Translations under genes and position numbers: made by a program
In this document: positions 42,696 to 51,818 of the stretch, one piece after another
Layout: the number at the start of each line of letters is the position of its first letter
Position numbering within the stretch: position 1 is the first letter of the stretch
Source: an uncultured Clostridium sp.
GTDB taxonomy: Bacteria; Bacillota; Clostridia; TANB77; CAG-508
Assembly: GCA_947648905.1 (NCBI GenBank)
Contig: CANSPP010000001.1
Location: 330,114-394,113 of the forward strand
Direction of reading: 5' to 3'
DNA length: 64,000 nucleotides
Notes under the pieces: generated by a model
The model's input: only the letters and a program-made list of their open reading frames with translations
Database searches by the model: none
What the model was told of the DNA's origin: nothing

Positions 42696-44394
42696 TAGAA
42701 AAAATATGTTAAAAAGAATTTTATATATTAGTTTATTAGTATTGCTGGTACTTGCTACAAATGAATTATATGCAGGATATAAACTTACAAGAAGCTTTGA
42801 AGCAAACTTACAAACGGCTCCATTTAGTGTAGAAATTACAGGAACAGAAAAAGATGTCTATGATATTGATGTAGATAAATTATCGGCAACAGTAAAAAAT
42901 AACAATAGTTATGCAATATCTGGAAATATAACTTTTAATAACAAACAAGTAACAACATTTGAAATTCCAGCAGGAGAAACAAAAGCATTGTCAAATTTAA
43001 CTTTAACAAAAACAATGGTATCTGGATTGACAGCTGGCCAATATGATTTGGTTGTGAATGTTACAGCACCTTATGCTACTACTAACAATAGTATAAAAGT
43101 TAATTTAAAAGGAACAATTACTAATGTTGTGAAAAATGGAATAAGCAGATCTGGACTAGGTACAGCAGGAAATCCATATTTGGTATATAAAGTAGAAGAT
43201 TTAGTGAGATTTGCACAAGAAGTTTCAAGCCAAGGAGATAGTACAACTAAAGTAGTAAAACAAATTGATGATTTAGATTTTAGCCTTTCAACTTCATATT
43301 ATAATTCAAATGATACAAGTTTTGGCAATTTAAATGAAAATGCAAATGATGGAAACAAGATCTTAACAGAAAATACAACAGGAACAGGTTTTATAGGAGT
43401 AGGAACATTTACAGGTGCAAGTGATTATAAGCCATTTAGAGGAACTTATGAAGGTAATGGAAAAGCAATTAGAAATTTATATATTAATACTACTACAGGT
43501 TCTAGGGTAGGAAAACCAGTAGCATTATTCAATAGTTTAGAAGGTGCTACTATAAAAGGATTAAGAATGAATGGAACAATTAAATCAGCAGGGGATTCGT
43601 CAAGTATAGCTGGATGGGTGTATGGAGTATGTAATATTGCAGATTGTCAAAATTGGGCAACAGTTGAATGTACAGTTAATGATTTTTCTAATGGTGGAAT
43701 AGTTGGAACTGCGTGGTCTAATGCAAATCTTACACTTACGGATTGCTGGAATGCAGCAAGCATTACTGGAGGTTCTGCAACAGCAGGAATGATTGGATTA
43801 GTATATAGATCAACTGTAACTATGGAAAGGTGTCGTAATACGGCAAGTATAACATCGTCAACAACTGTATCTAGCGACTCGAATAACGGAACAGCAGGAC
43901 TTGTGGTAAAGAATAGTAGCAACACAGGAATTGTAAATATAACTCAATGTTTTAATAGTGGTACAATTAAAGGAAACCAAAATGTAGCAGGACTTATAAG
44001 CTCTACAAATGGGGCACTTAATATTACTTCTAGTTATAATATAGGATCTGTAACGGCAACAGCAACAGGTACTTATGCAGGTGGACTTTTAGCACGTCAC
44101 AGAGCTGGGACAACAACTATCACTAATTCATATTCAGCTGGAACAATATCATCAGGAACAGCTGCAAATAAAGGTGGTTTAGTTGGATACACAGCAGCAT
44201 CAGCTTCACTAAAATATACTAATTCATATTATTTAAATACAATAGCTAGTTCAGCTACATCAAATGTTGCAAATACTACTATTGCAAGAACAGGAGCACA
44301 AATGCAAGCATCAACTTTTGCAACAACATTAGGAGGAGCTTTTAAATGGGTTAGTGGGCTAAACAGCAATTATCCAATGTTAAATTGGCAATAA
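42685..44394 (+). CDS. GLUG-repeat surface protein of the SipW/TasA operon
   Basis: A 569-residue exported protein. The signal (KRILYISLLVLLVLATNELYA, then GYKLTRSFEANLQ) is like those of the SipW substrates. Residues 40-150 form a beta-sandwich (FSVEITGTEKDVYDID). Residues about 155-569 begin GLGTAGNPYLVYKVEDLVRFAQEV, followed by repeats of the GLUG/beta-helix kind with IKGLRMNGTI, GGIVGTAWSNANLTLTDCWNAASI, AGLISSTNGALNITSSYNIGSV and GGLVGYTAA. Such beta-helix proteins act as adhesins or cell-surface scaffolds. The GTG start overlaps the peptidase gene. It ends the operon at a strong terminator. Confidence 0.78.
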   Translation: MIHSRKNMLKRILYISLLVLLVLATNELYAGYKLTRSFEANLQTAPFSVEITGTEKDVYDIDVDKLSATVKNNNSYAISGNITFNNKQVTTFEIPAGETKALSNLTLTKTMVSGLTAGQYDLVVNVTAPYATTNNSIKVNLKGTITNVVKNGISRSGLGTAGNPYLVYKVEDLVRFAQEVSSQGDSTTKVVKQIDDLDFSLSTSYYNSNDTSFGNLNENANDGNKILTENTTGTGFIGVGTFTGASDYKPFRGTYEGNGKAIRNLYINTTTGSRVGKPVALFNSLEGATIKGLRMNGTIKSAGDSSSIAGWVYGVCNIADCQNWATVECTVNDFSNGGIVGTAWSNANLTLTDCWNAASITGGSATAGMIGLVYRSTVTMERCRNTASITSSTTVSSDSNNGTAGLVVKNSSNTGIVNITQCFNSGTIKGNQNVAGLISSTNGALNITSSYNIGSVTATATGTYAGGLLARHRAGTTTITNSYSAGTISSGTAANKGGLVGYTAASASLKYTNSYYLNTIASSATSNVANTTIARTGAQMQASTFATTLGGAFKWVSGLNSNYPMLNWQ

Positions 44395-44400
44395 TATAAA

Positions 44401-44433
44401 AAATAGTACTTACGAAAGTAAGTACTATTTTTT
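44401..44433. terminator. Strong bidirectional terminator
   Basis: A perfect 13-bp stem (44401-44413 with 44418-44430) closed by a GAAA tetraloop, with T runs on both sides. It ends the matrix operon and the opposing gene. Confidence 0.92.
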
Positions 44434-45384
44434 TGGTAATATTTCATATTTTATATTAAATATTTTAAAATCATCAAGTTCATTTGAATTTAAACAATCA
44501 AGATAAATATCAAGTTCATCTAAATTTTTGCAAGCTGTAATAATTGCAGGATTAAGCAAACTATTAAAAGTAAGTTCTAAAGCTAAATCTAGACTATCTG
44601 TTATAGAAGCGTGCTCTTTTTTTCTCATTAGATTATAACTTTCTCTAAATCTTGAAAGTGCAGCATTTTTATATCTATCAAGTGGAATTATATATTCATT
44701 ATCTATAATTTCTTGCACATTGGCATAATTTATACTTGTCTTTAATTGTTCTTCTAAATCTGATATAGAATATGGTAAAAATACAGCATTTCGAATTTCA
44801 GAAATAATAAGGGTGTTATTATCTTCAAGTGTAGAATTTGATATCTTTTCAGATGTTGCTACTTCTTGAGGTTCTGGAGTTGATTGCTCAAATAGTGAAG
44901 GATTTTCATTATTTTCAGGCTGTTCTTTTTTTGAACAAGGTGAAAGTGCAAATTCTGTATTTTGAATATATCTTAAAATTAAATTGCCAGAATTAACTGT
45001 ATTTAATTTATTTTTTAACGTACTTGCTAATTTATTATAATTATCTAATTCGGAAATTAGGACATCATCTTCTTTTATATTAGGGACTAAATCAATTTTA
45101 GATTTTAATTTTGATAACATATTTTTAAGTTTTTCTAAATCGGAAATTATTGCTCTTGTATTATCTAAATTTTCTTTGATTTCTCTTAATAAATTTATTA
45201 ATTCAGTTGGGTTTTCAAAATTACTAGTAGTTTGTATAACAGAATTTAAATGTTTCAAACATTCTAATAATATTTTTAAATTTAATTGTTCAGTATTAAG
45301 TTGCATTGTTAAAGTATTTAGTAGTTCCTCTGATTGTAATTTTAAATCTCTTTCAGAATTATAATAAAATATCATTTGTATCAT
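44425..45384 (-). CDS. Hypothetical coiled-coil protein
   Basis: A 319-residue protein with no recognised family. Residues 10-135 are strongly helical with coiled-coil spacing (EELLNTLTMQLNTEQLNLKILLECL, then LEKLKNMLSKLKSKID). A Pro/Glu/Ser-rich linker follows (about 155-200). The C-terminal 115 residues are a helical domain ending LDCLNSNELDDFKIFNIKYEILPKK. There is no signal peptide or membrane span, so it is cytoplasmic. The start could be ATG 45384 or 45375. It is transcribed convergent to the matrix operon and divergent from the flavodiiron gene. Confidence 0.6.
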   Translation of the reverse strand: MIQMIFYYNSERDLKLQSEELLNTLTMQLNTEQLNLKILLECLKHLNSVIQTTSNFENPTELINLLREIKENLDNTRAIISDLEKLKNMLSKLKSKIDLVPNIKEDDVLISELDNYNKLASTLKNKLNTVNSGNLILRYIQNTEFALSPCSKKEQPENNENPSLFEQSTPEPQEVATSEKISNSTLEDNNTLIISEIRNAVFLPYSISDLEEQLKTSINYANVQEIIDNEYIIPLDRYKNAALSRFRESYNLMRKKEHASITDSLDLALELTFNSLLNPAIITACKNLDELDIYLDCLNSNELDDFKIFNIKYEILPKK

Positions 45385-45465
45385 CTCTTTTCCCTAATTT
45401 GATACTTATATAATAATATTTTTTTGAATATATTTCAAGGGATTTTATCAAAATAGATATAAATA

Positions 45466-45494
45466 TTGACTTTTAATAAACCTTGAATTAAAAT
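45466..45494 (+). promoter_or_regulatory. Promoter of the flavodiiron-rubredoxin operon
   Basis: TTGACT (45466-45471), 17 nt, TAAAAT (45489-45494). Confidence 0.62.
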
Positions 45495-45528
45495 AAAGAA
45501 AATTGACGATATGAAAGGGAGAATAGAA

Positions 45529-46680
45529 ATGAACATAACAGACAAAATAAAATATATAGGAGTAAACGACAAAACTTTAGATTTATTTGAAAGCCAATAC
45601 ATAATTCCAAATGGAGTATCATACAATTCATACATAATAGAAGATGAAAAAACAACAATAATGGACACAGTTGACAAAAGAGCAGTAAGTGAATGGATAA
45701 GTAACATGGAAAAGGAATTAGGAGAAACAAAACCAGCATATCTTGTAGTATCACACTTAGAGCCAGACCACTCAGCAGGAATAAACATCCTTGTAGAAAA
45801 ATATCCAGAAATGAAAATAATATTAAGCAAAAAAGCAGCAGAGATGTTACCACAATTTATAAACAAAGACCTATCTGAAAAATTAATAATAGTAAAAGAA
45901 GGCGACGAAATAAGTCTTGGAGAACATAAATTAACATTTGTAATGGCACCAATGGTACACTGGCCAGAAGTAATGTTTACATATGAACAAACAGAAAAAG
46001 TACTATTCTCAGCAGACGGATTTGGAAAATTTGGAGCATTAGACGTAGAAGAGGACTGGGCTTGTGAAGCGAGAAGATATTACTTTAACATAGTAGGAAA
46101 ATATGGAATGCAAGTACAAGCAATATTAAAAAAAGCGGCAAACCTAGAAATAAAAACAATATGCCCATTACATGGACCAATTTTAAAAGAAAATTTAGAA
46201 TATTATATAAACAAATATGACATATGGAGCAGTTACAAACCAGAAGATGAAGGTGTATTAATTGCATATAATTCAATACACGGTAATACTGAAAAAGCAG
46301 TAGAAGAATTAGCAAGAATATTAAAAGAAAAAAATGTAAAAAATATAGTAGTAAGTGATTTATCAAGAGCAGATATGGCAGAAGTTATAGAAGATGCATT
46401 TAGATATGACAAAATGATAATTGCATCTCCAACATATGATGCAGGATTATTCCCAACAACAGAAAAATTCTTAAGACATTTAAAAGCTAAAAATTATCAA
46501 AATAGAAAAATAGGCTTAATAGAAAATGGCTCTTGGGCACCAATGGCAGGAAAGCATATGAAAGATATAATAAAAGATATGAAAGATATAACGTTATGCG
46601 AACCAATGGTTACAATTAAAACTACTATGAATGAAGAAACAGTAAAGAAACTTGAAGAATTAGCAGAAGAATTTGTATAG
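45529..46680 (+). CDS. Flavodiiron protein (FprA-type O2/NO reductase)
   Basis: A 383-residue protein. The metallo-beta-lactamase domain (about 1-245) holds the diiron ligands in HLEPDHSAG near residue 78, MVHWPEVMFTY near residue 143 and CPLHGPI near residue 220. The flavodoxin domain (about 250-383) has YNSIHGNTEKAVEEL for FMN phosphate binding and SPTYDAGLFP. It reduces O2 to water, or NO to N2O, with electrons from rubredoxin, and protects anaerobes. A rubredoxin gene follows at 46699, a direct partner. ATG 45529 is chosen because GAAAGGGAGA is just ahead of it. Confidence 0.95.
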   Translation: MNITDKIKYIGVNDKTLDLFESQYIIPNGVSYNSYIIEDEKTTIMDTVDKRAVSEWISNMEKELGETKPAYLVVSHLEPDHSAGINILVEKYPEMKIILSKKAAEMLPQFINKDLSEKLIIVKEGDEISLGEHKLTFVMAPMVHWPEVMFTYEQTEKVLFSADGFGKFGALDVEEDWACEARRYYFNIVGKYGMQVQAILKKAANLEIKTICPLHGPILKENLEYYINKYDIWSSYKPEDEGVLIAYNSIHGNTEKAVEELARILKEKNVKNIVVSDLSRADMAEVIEDAFRYDKMIIASPTYDAGLFPTTEKFLRHLKAKNYQNRKIGLIENGSWAPMAGKHMKDIIKDMKDITLCEPMVTIKTTMNEETVKKLEELAEEFV

Positions 46681-46698
46681 ATTAAGGAGGTGAATAGG

Positions 46699-46836
46699 AT
46701 GAAATTTGTATGTACAGTATGTGGATATGTATATGACGAAGAAGTTGAAGGTGTTAAATTTGAAGATTTACCAGATGATTGGGTTTGCCCTTTATGTGGA
46801 GTAGGAAAAGATTTATTTGAAAAAGTAGAAGAATAA
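46699..46836 (+). CDS. Rubredoxin
   Basis: A 45-residue protein: [14 protein letters not shown], then [18 protein letters not shown], giving the two CxxC knuckles that bind one iron. It is slightly shorter than the usual 52 residues. It donates electrons to the flavodiiron protein encoded just upstream. AGGAGGTGA lies in front of ATG 46699. Confidence 0.95.
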   Translation: MKFVCTVCGYVYDEEVEGVKFEDLPDDWVCPLCGVGKDLFEKVEE

Positions 46837-46841
46837 ATTTA

Positions 46842-46879
46842 AAAGGCTTAATATAGGTTGATATATTAGGTCTTTTTTT
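46842..46879 (+). terminator. Terminator of the flavodiiron-rubredoxin operon
   Basis: AAAGGCTTAATATA pairs with TATATTAGGTCTTT (two G-U pairs), followed by a T run. Confidence 0.75.
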
Positions 46880-46933
46880 GTAAATGCTTTAATAAAATGT
46901 AATATATAAAATAAAAAAACTTATCTAAAAACC

Positions 46934-46962
46934 TATACAAAAGAACGATTTAGTTATATAAT
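46934..46962 (+). promoter_or_regulatory. Promoter of murE operon
   Basis: TATACA (46934-46939), 17 nt, TATAAT (46957-46962). Confidence 0.55.
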
Positions 46963-46966
46963 ATGA

Positions 46967-47000
46967 AATGTCGAATAGCAAAAATTTGCAATTCAACATT
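46967..47000 (+). promoter_or_regulatory. Sixteen-base dyad in the murE leader
   Basis: 46967-46982 pairs with 46985-47000 with two mismatches. The left arm contains TGTCGAA, the Spo0A-box consensus (46969-46975). It lies at the expected transcription start and may be an operator or a 5' stem-loop. Confidence 0.5.
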
Positions 47001-47029
47001 TATTAATAATCGAAAGGAAGAGATTAAAA

Positions 47030-48502
47030 ATGAAATTAAAAGAAATGCTAATAGGCCTAGAAGGGCTAAAAGCCAAAGGAAACTTAGATACAGAAATAAA
47101 AGGAATAAGTAGCAATTCAAAAGAAATAAAAGAAGGATATGTATTTGTTGCAATAAAGGGATTTGCAACAGACGGACACAAATATATAGCAAATGCAGTA
47201 GACCAAGGAGCAACAGCAATAATAATAGAAGAAGGATGCAACCTAAAAGAAATAAAAGTACCAGCAGAAGTAACAATAGTAATGGCAAAAGACACAAGAG
47301 AAGCTTTAGCAATAGCTTCTTGCAATTTCTATGGAAATCCATCAAGAAAATTCAAACTAATAGGAGTAACAGGAACAAAAGGAAAAACAACAACAACATT
47401 TATGATAAAAGAAATCCTAGAAAAAGCAGGAAAAAAGGTAGGATTAATAGGAACAATTGCAACATATATAAATGGAAAAAAATTAAAAGATAGTGATAGA
47501 ACAACACCAGAAAGTTCAGAATTACAACAATTATTTAGTCAAATGGTAAAAGAAGGTGTAGAAGTTGTTGTAATGGAAGTTTCATCACAAAGTTTAAAAC
47601 TACATAGAGTAGACGGATGTGATTTTGATATAGTATTATTTACAAACTTTTCAGAAGACCATATCAGTCCAAATGAACACCCAGATATGGAAGACTATTT
47701 CAAATCAAAAGCAAAATTGTTTGAAATGTGCAAAACAGGAATAGTAAATACAGATGACTTAAAAGGTGTAAAACTTGTAAAAATGTTTCCAGAAAATAAT
47801 ATTACAACATACGGAATTGACAATTTTGCAAATGTTTTAGCAAGAGATATTACTATAACAAACTCATATGTTGATTTTAAAGTAAAAATAACAGATAGAA
47901 ATGAAAGAGTAAAAACTTGCATACCAGGAAGATTTAGTGTTTATAATTCATTAGCTGCAATTTGTGTGGCTAAAAAACTAGGGATTCCAGCAGAGTCAGT
48001 AAAAGAAGCTTTGCTTGATGTAAGAGTACCAGGTAGATCAGAATTAGTAGATAATAAACTAGAAATACCAATTATGATAGACTATGCACATTCACCAGAA
48101 AGTTTACAAAACATATTACAAGCAGTAAAAAGTTACACAAGGGGAAGAGTAATAAGTGTATTTGGTTGCGGTGGAGATAGAGATACTAGCAAAAGACCAA
48201 TAATGGGAGAAATATCAGGAAGAATTGCAGATTTCACATTTATAACATCAGACAATCCAAGAACAGAAGACCCACAAAAAATTGTAGACCAAATAGAAGA
48301 AGGAATTAAAAAGACAAAAGGCAGATACACTGTTGTTGTAGACAGAACAGAAGCTATAAAACAAGCGATAAAAATGGCAACCAAAAGGGATATCATAGTA
48401 CTTGCAGGAAAAGGACATGAACCATATCAAGAAATTAATGGAGTAAAACACTCTTTTGACGAAAGAATTATAGTTAGAAAATTGATAGAAGAGATGAAAT
48501 AA
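47030..48502 (+). CDS. murE: UDP-MurNAc-tripeptide synthetase MurE
   Basis: A 490-residue Mur ligase. The N-terminal domain (about 1-100) binds the UDP-sugar. The ATP site GVTGTKGKTTTTFMIKEIL is at residues about 109-127, and EVSSQSLKLHRVDGCDFD near residue 183 and NDxxRxE-like SDNPRTEDPQKI near residue 407 are conserved. The DNPR motif suggests meso-diaminopimelate as the added amino acid. Near-normal length. It adds the third residue of the peptidoglycan stem peptide. It heads a murE-mraY-ftsW-murG cluster; murF and murD are missing from it. AAAGGAAG precedes the ATG. Confidence 0.96.
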   Translation: MKLKEMLIGLEGLKAKGNLDTEIKGISSNSKEIKEGYVFVAIKGFATDGHKYIANAVDQGATAIIIEEGCNLKEIKVPAEVTIVMAKDTREALAIASCNFYGNPSRKFKLIGVTGTKGKTTTTFMIKEILEKAGKKVGLIGTIATYINGKKLKDSDRTTPESSELQQLFSQMVKEGVEVVVMEVSSQSLKLHRVDGCDFDIVLFTNFSEDHISPNEHPDMEDYFKSKAKLFEMCKTGIVNTDDLKGVKLVKMFPENNITTYGIDNFANVLARDITITNSYVDFKVKITDRNERVKTCIPGRFSVYNSLAAICVAKKLGIPAESVKEALLDVRVPGRSELVDNKLEIPIMIDYAHSPESLQNILQAVKSYTRGRVISVFGCGGDRDTSKRPIMGEISGRIADFTFITSDNPRTEDPQKIVDQIEEGIKKTKGRYTVVVDRTEAIKQAIKMATKRDIIVLAGKGHEPYQEINGVKHSFDERIIVRKLIEEMK

Positions 48503-48524
48503 ACAAAGGAAAGGTTTGGTAAAT

Positions 48525-49505
48525 TTGAAAACAGAAACATCAACATTAATAATATCTTTCATTACAGCAGTAGTTTTAGGAATTATAATAATACCAATAC
48601 TAAAAAAACTAAAAGTAGGACAGATAGAAAGAGATGATGGACCACAATCACATTTAAAAAAACAAGGAACACCTACAATGGGTGGAATAATAATGATAAT
48701 AACAATGCTTTTAGTGGTCACAGGGACATACATATTTTTAAGTATTAACGGACAAAGTGAAATAGCAAACAAATTATTACCAATTTTATTATTAACAATA
48801 GGATTTGGGCTAATAGGATTTATAGATGACTTTAAAAAACTAGTATTAAAAAATACAGACGGACTAAAGCCAAAATATAAAATGTTAGGATTACTAATAA
48901 TATCAGTAGCATATGTAATTTATCTGGTTTATGGATTACATATAGGAACTGAAACTTATATACCAATTTTAAAAGAATATATTACAATACCAATATATTT
49001 ATATATTCCATTTGCAATAGTAGTAATACTTGCAACAACAAATGCAGTAAATCTAACAGATGGAATAGATGGATTGGCTTCAAGTGTAAGTGCAATTATT
49101 ACTACTTGTTTAACAATTATAGGAATAAGATATAGCTTGCCAGAAGTATCAATATTTGGAAGTATTGTAATTGGTGCAACATTAGGATTTTTAATGTTTA
49201 ACTTACACCCAGCCAAAGTATTTATGGGAGATACAGGTTCATTATTATTAGGGGGAGTTATTTCTGCTATGGCATTATACCTAAAACTTCCTATAATATT
49301 AATAGTAATAGCCCTAATACCAGTATTAGAGACATTATCTGTTATTATTCAAGTTGCATATTTTAAGAAAACAGGAAAAAGAATATTTAAAATGGCACCA
49401 TTACATCATCACTTTGAATTATCAGGGTGGAAAGAAAGTAAAGTGGTTATAATATTTAGCATTATTACATTAATTTTGTGCATAATTGGACTAAAGATTA
49501 TATAG
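48525..49505 (+). CDS. mraY: Phospho-MurNAc-pentapeptide transferase MraY
   Basis: A 326-residue protein with about ten membrane helices. Family signatures are DDGPQSHLKKQGTPTMGG (about 34-51), FGLIGFIDDFKKL (about 96-108), NAVNLTDGIDGLA (about 173-185) and FMGDTGSLLLGG, plus MAPLHHHFELSGWKE near the end with the HHH motif. It transfers phospho-MurNAc-pentapeptide to undecaprenyl phosphate, forming lipid I. TTG 48525 is preferred, because AAAGGAAAGG (48505-48514) is too close to the TTG at 48516. Confidence 0.96.
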   Translation: MKTETSTLIISFITAVVLGIIIIPILKKLKVGQIERDDGPQSHLKKQGTPTMGGIIMIITMLLVVTGTYIFLSINGQSEIANKLLPILLLTIGFGLIGFIDDFKKLVLKNTDGLKPKYKMLGLLIISVAYVIYLVYGLHIGTETYIPILKEYITIPIYLYIPFAIVVILATTNAVNLTDGIDGLASSVSAIITTCLTIIGIRYSLPEVSIFGSIVIGATLGFLMFNLHPAKVFMGDTGSLLLGGVISAMALYLKLPIILIVIALIPVLETLSVIIQVAYFKKTGKRIFKMAPLHHHFELSGWKESKVVIIFSIITLILCIIGLKII

Positions 49506-49541
49506 AATTATATTAACAAAAGTTAAGGAGGGAAGAAGTAA

Positions 49542-50676
49542 ATGGCAAAAAGCAAAAAAGAAAAAAGCTTTTCAAAGTTTTTAAATAATCCATTTGATTT
49601 TACATTATTAATTACAATTTTATTATTATTAGGAATTGGAATAGTAATGGTATTATCAGCAAGTTCACCCTCTGCACTTTCACAATATGGGGATAGTTAT
49701 TCATTCTTTTCAAAGCAACTATTATTCGCGATTTTAGGAATAATTGCAATGTTATTTATTTCAAAAATTGATTATAGATTTTATCAGAAATTTTATAAGC
49801 ATGCTTGGTGGTTGTCACTAATTTTGCTAGCAATGGTATTACTTATAGGAACTGAAACAAACGGAGCTAAAAGATGGATTACAATAACTAAAACATTAAC
49901 AGTTCAACCATCAGAAATGGTAAAAATGTTAATGATAATTTTCTATGCAGGAATATTGGTAAAAAATAGAGATGAACTAGAAAGTTATGGAAAAGGATTT
50001 TTTAAACATATATGCCTAGTAGTACCTATTATAGGGTTACTTATATTAGAGCCACACTTAAGTTCATCAGTAGTAATTATAGGAATTTGTTCTATAATGA
50101 TGATAATGGCAGGATGTAAATTTAAACATTTTGCTGCAACAGGTGCAGTTGCAGGAGTACCATTACTTACTGCACTAATTATAGCAGCACCATATAGATT
50201 ACAAAGGGTTGTAACATTTTTAGACCCTTGGAAAGATGCAACAGGAGATGGATGGCAAGTTATTCAAAGTTTATATGCAATAGGTTCAGGTGGACTATTT
50301 GGTGTAGGCTTAGGAGATAGTAAACAAAAATATTTATACATACCAGAACCACATAATGACTTTATTTTTTCAATATTAGGAGAAGAATTAGGATTTGTTG
50401 GTTGTGCAATTGTATTAATTTTATTTGCAATTTTTATATGGAGAGGTATTTTAATAGCAATGAGAGCACCAGATATGTTTGGTAGCTTATTGGCTGTTGG
50501 AATAACAGCGCTAGTTGGAATACAAGTTATAATAAATGTAGCAGTTGTAACATCATCTATGCCAGCAACAGGAATGCCACTGCCATTCTTTAGTTACCGG
50601 AGGTACAGCATTATTTATTTTACTTTGTGAAATGGGAGTACTTTTAAATATTTCAAGAGCAGCAGCAAAACAATAA
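49542..50676 (+). CDS. ftsW: SEDS division protein FtsW, needs +1 frameshift at 50598
   Basis: 377 residues when the C at 50598 is skipped. About ten membrane helices. GAKRWITITKTLTVQPSEMVK near residue 107, EPHLSSSVVI, and the extracellular RVVTFLDPWKDATGDGWQVIQ near residue 222 identify FtsW. Frame 0 runs through GMPLPFFSY and then YRRYSIIYFTL with a stop at 50630. The +1 frame gives SYGGTALFILLCEMGVLLNIS with a stop at 50674-50676, the universal SEDS end and the expected length. RodA at 21856 has the same motif with no extra base. FtsW polymerises septal peptidoglycan with FtsI. It lies between mraY and murG. Confidence 0.92.
50598..50601 (+). other. Putative +1 recoding site (CGGA)
   Basis: TAC CGGA GGT: read as glycine, it restores FFSYGGTA, invariant in SEDS proteins. 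Confidence 0.82.
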
Positions 50677-50693
50677 AGAAAAGGAGAAACTAA

Positions 50694-51809
50694 ATGAGAG
50701 TTATTATAGCAGCAGCAGGGACAGCAGGTCATATTAATCCAGGGCTTGCAATTGCTAATAAAATAAAAAAAGAACAAAAAGACTCAGAAATAATATTTAT
50801 AGGAACAACAAGAGGACTTGAAAATGATTTAGTTCCTAGAGCAGGTTATGAATTAAAAACTATTGATGCATATGGATTAAGCAAAAAAATATCAATAGAA
50901 AATATAAAAAAGATGTATAAAACATTAAAAGGATATGGAGAAGCAAAAGAAATCATAAAAGAATTTAAGCCAGATATAGTAATAGGAACAGGTGGTTATA
51001 TTTGTGGTGCAACAATATCAGCAGCACATAGCTTAAAAATACCAACACTATTACATGAAAGCAATGCATTTCCAGGAAAAGCAATAAAAATGTTAGCTAA
51101 GAAAACAGACACAATTTTAGTATCATTTAAAGATGCTATACCAAGAATAAAAAAAGCAAAAAATGTAGTGTTTACGGGAACACCGATAAAAATAACTAAA
51201 AAGAATTACTCAAAAGAAGAAAAAACTAAAATAATAGAAGGTATAGGATTAAACGAAAAAGAACCAATAGTTCTAGTATTTGGTGGAAGCCAAGGTGCTA
51301 AAAGAATTAATGATGCTGTTCTAGAAATGGTAAGAAAAAAGCAAAACAGCAACTATCAAGTAATTTGGGCAACAGGACCAAAACAATATGATATTATAAA
51401 AGAAGAAATGGAAACATTACATATAAATATAAACAATATATCAAAAATGAAAGTAATTCCATACATATATAATATGGAAGAATTAATGAATGTTGTAGAT
51501 GTAATAGTTGCAAGAAGTGGAGCAATGACAATAACAGAAATTTCTAATTTAGGAAAACCAGCAATATTAGTACCATTACCAAATGTAAGTCATGACCATC
51601 AACTATACAATGCAAAAGCACTAGAAAATATAGATGCAGCAAAAATTATTTTAAATGATAAAATGTGTGGAGATGTTTTAAGTAGAGAAATAGAAGAAAT
51701 TATATCAGATAAAGAACATATGAAAAAAATGGGACAAAATGCATTAAAAATATCAACAACAAATGCAGAAGAAACTATTTATGAAGAAATCAAAAAATTA
51801 GTAAAATAG
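50694..51809 (+). CDS. murG: Lipid II-forming GlcNAc transferase MurG
   Basis: A 371-residue GT28 enzyme. The start RVIIAAAGTAGHINPGLAIA is the GGTxGHxxP motif with an alanine replacing the first Gly. ESNAFPGKAIKMLAKKTD near residue 123, VFGGSQGAKRIN near residue 197, and RSGAMTITEISNLGKPAILVPLP near residue 276 follow the two-Rossmann-domain plan. It adds GlcNAc to lipid I to form lipid II at the inner membrane face. The gene starts 17 bp after the corrected ftsW stop, a spacing that fits only the shifted ftsW frame. Confidence 0.95.
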   Translation: MRVIIAAAGTAGHINPGLAIANKIKKEQKDSEIIFIGTTRGLENDLVPRAGYELKTIDAYGLSKKISIENIKKMYKTLKGYGEAKEIIKEFKPDIVIGTGGYICGATISAAHSLKIPTLLHESNAFPGKAIKMLAKKTDTILVSFKDAIPRIKKAKNVVFTGTPIKITKKNYSKEEKTKIIEGIGLNEKEPIVLVFGGSQGAKRINDAVLEMVRKKQNSNYQVIWATGPKQYDIIKEEMETLHININNISKMKVIPYIYNMEELMNVVDVIVARSGAMTITEISNLGKPAILVPLPNVSHDHQLYNAKALENIDAAKIILNDKMCGDVLSREIEEIISDKEHMKKMGQNALKISTTNAEETIYEEIKKLVK

Positions 51810-51818
51810 AGGTAAAAG

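Noticed and set aside
10985..50601. Sequencing or assembly error as the cause of the six frameshifts
   Set aside because: Not fully excluded, but unlikely. Every site has one extra C, always directly before GGN; most are not homopolymer extensions (CAT-C-GGG, TTT-C-GGA), and no other indel type was seen in over 50 genes.
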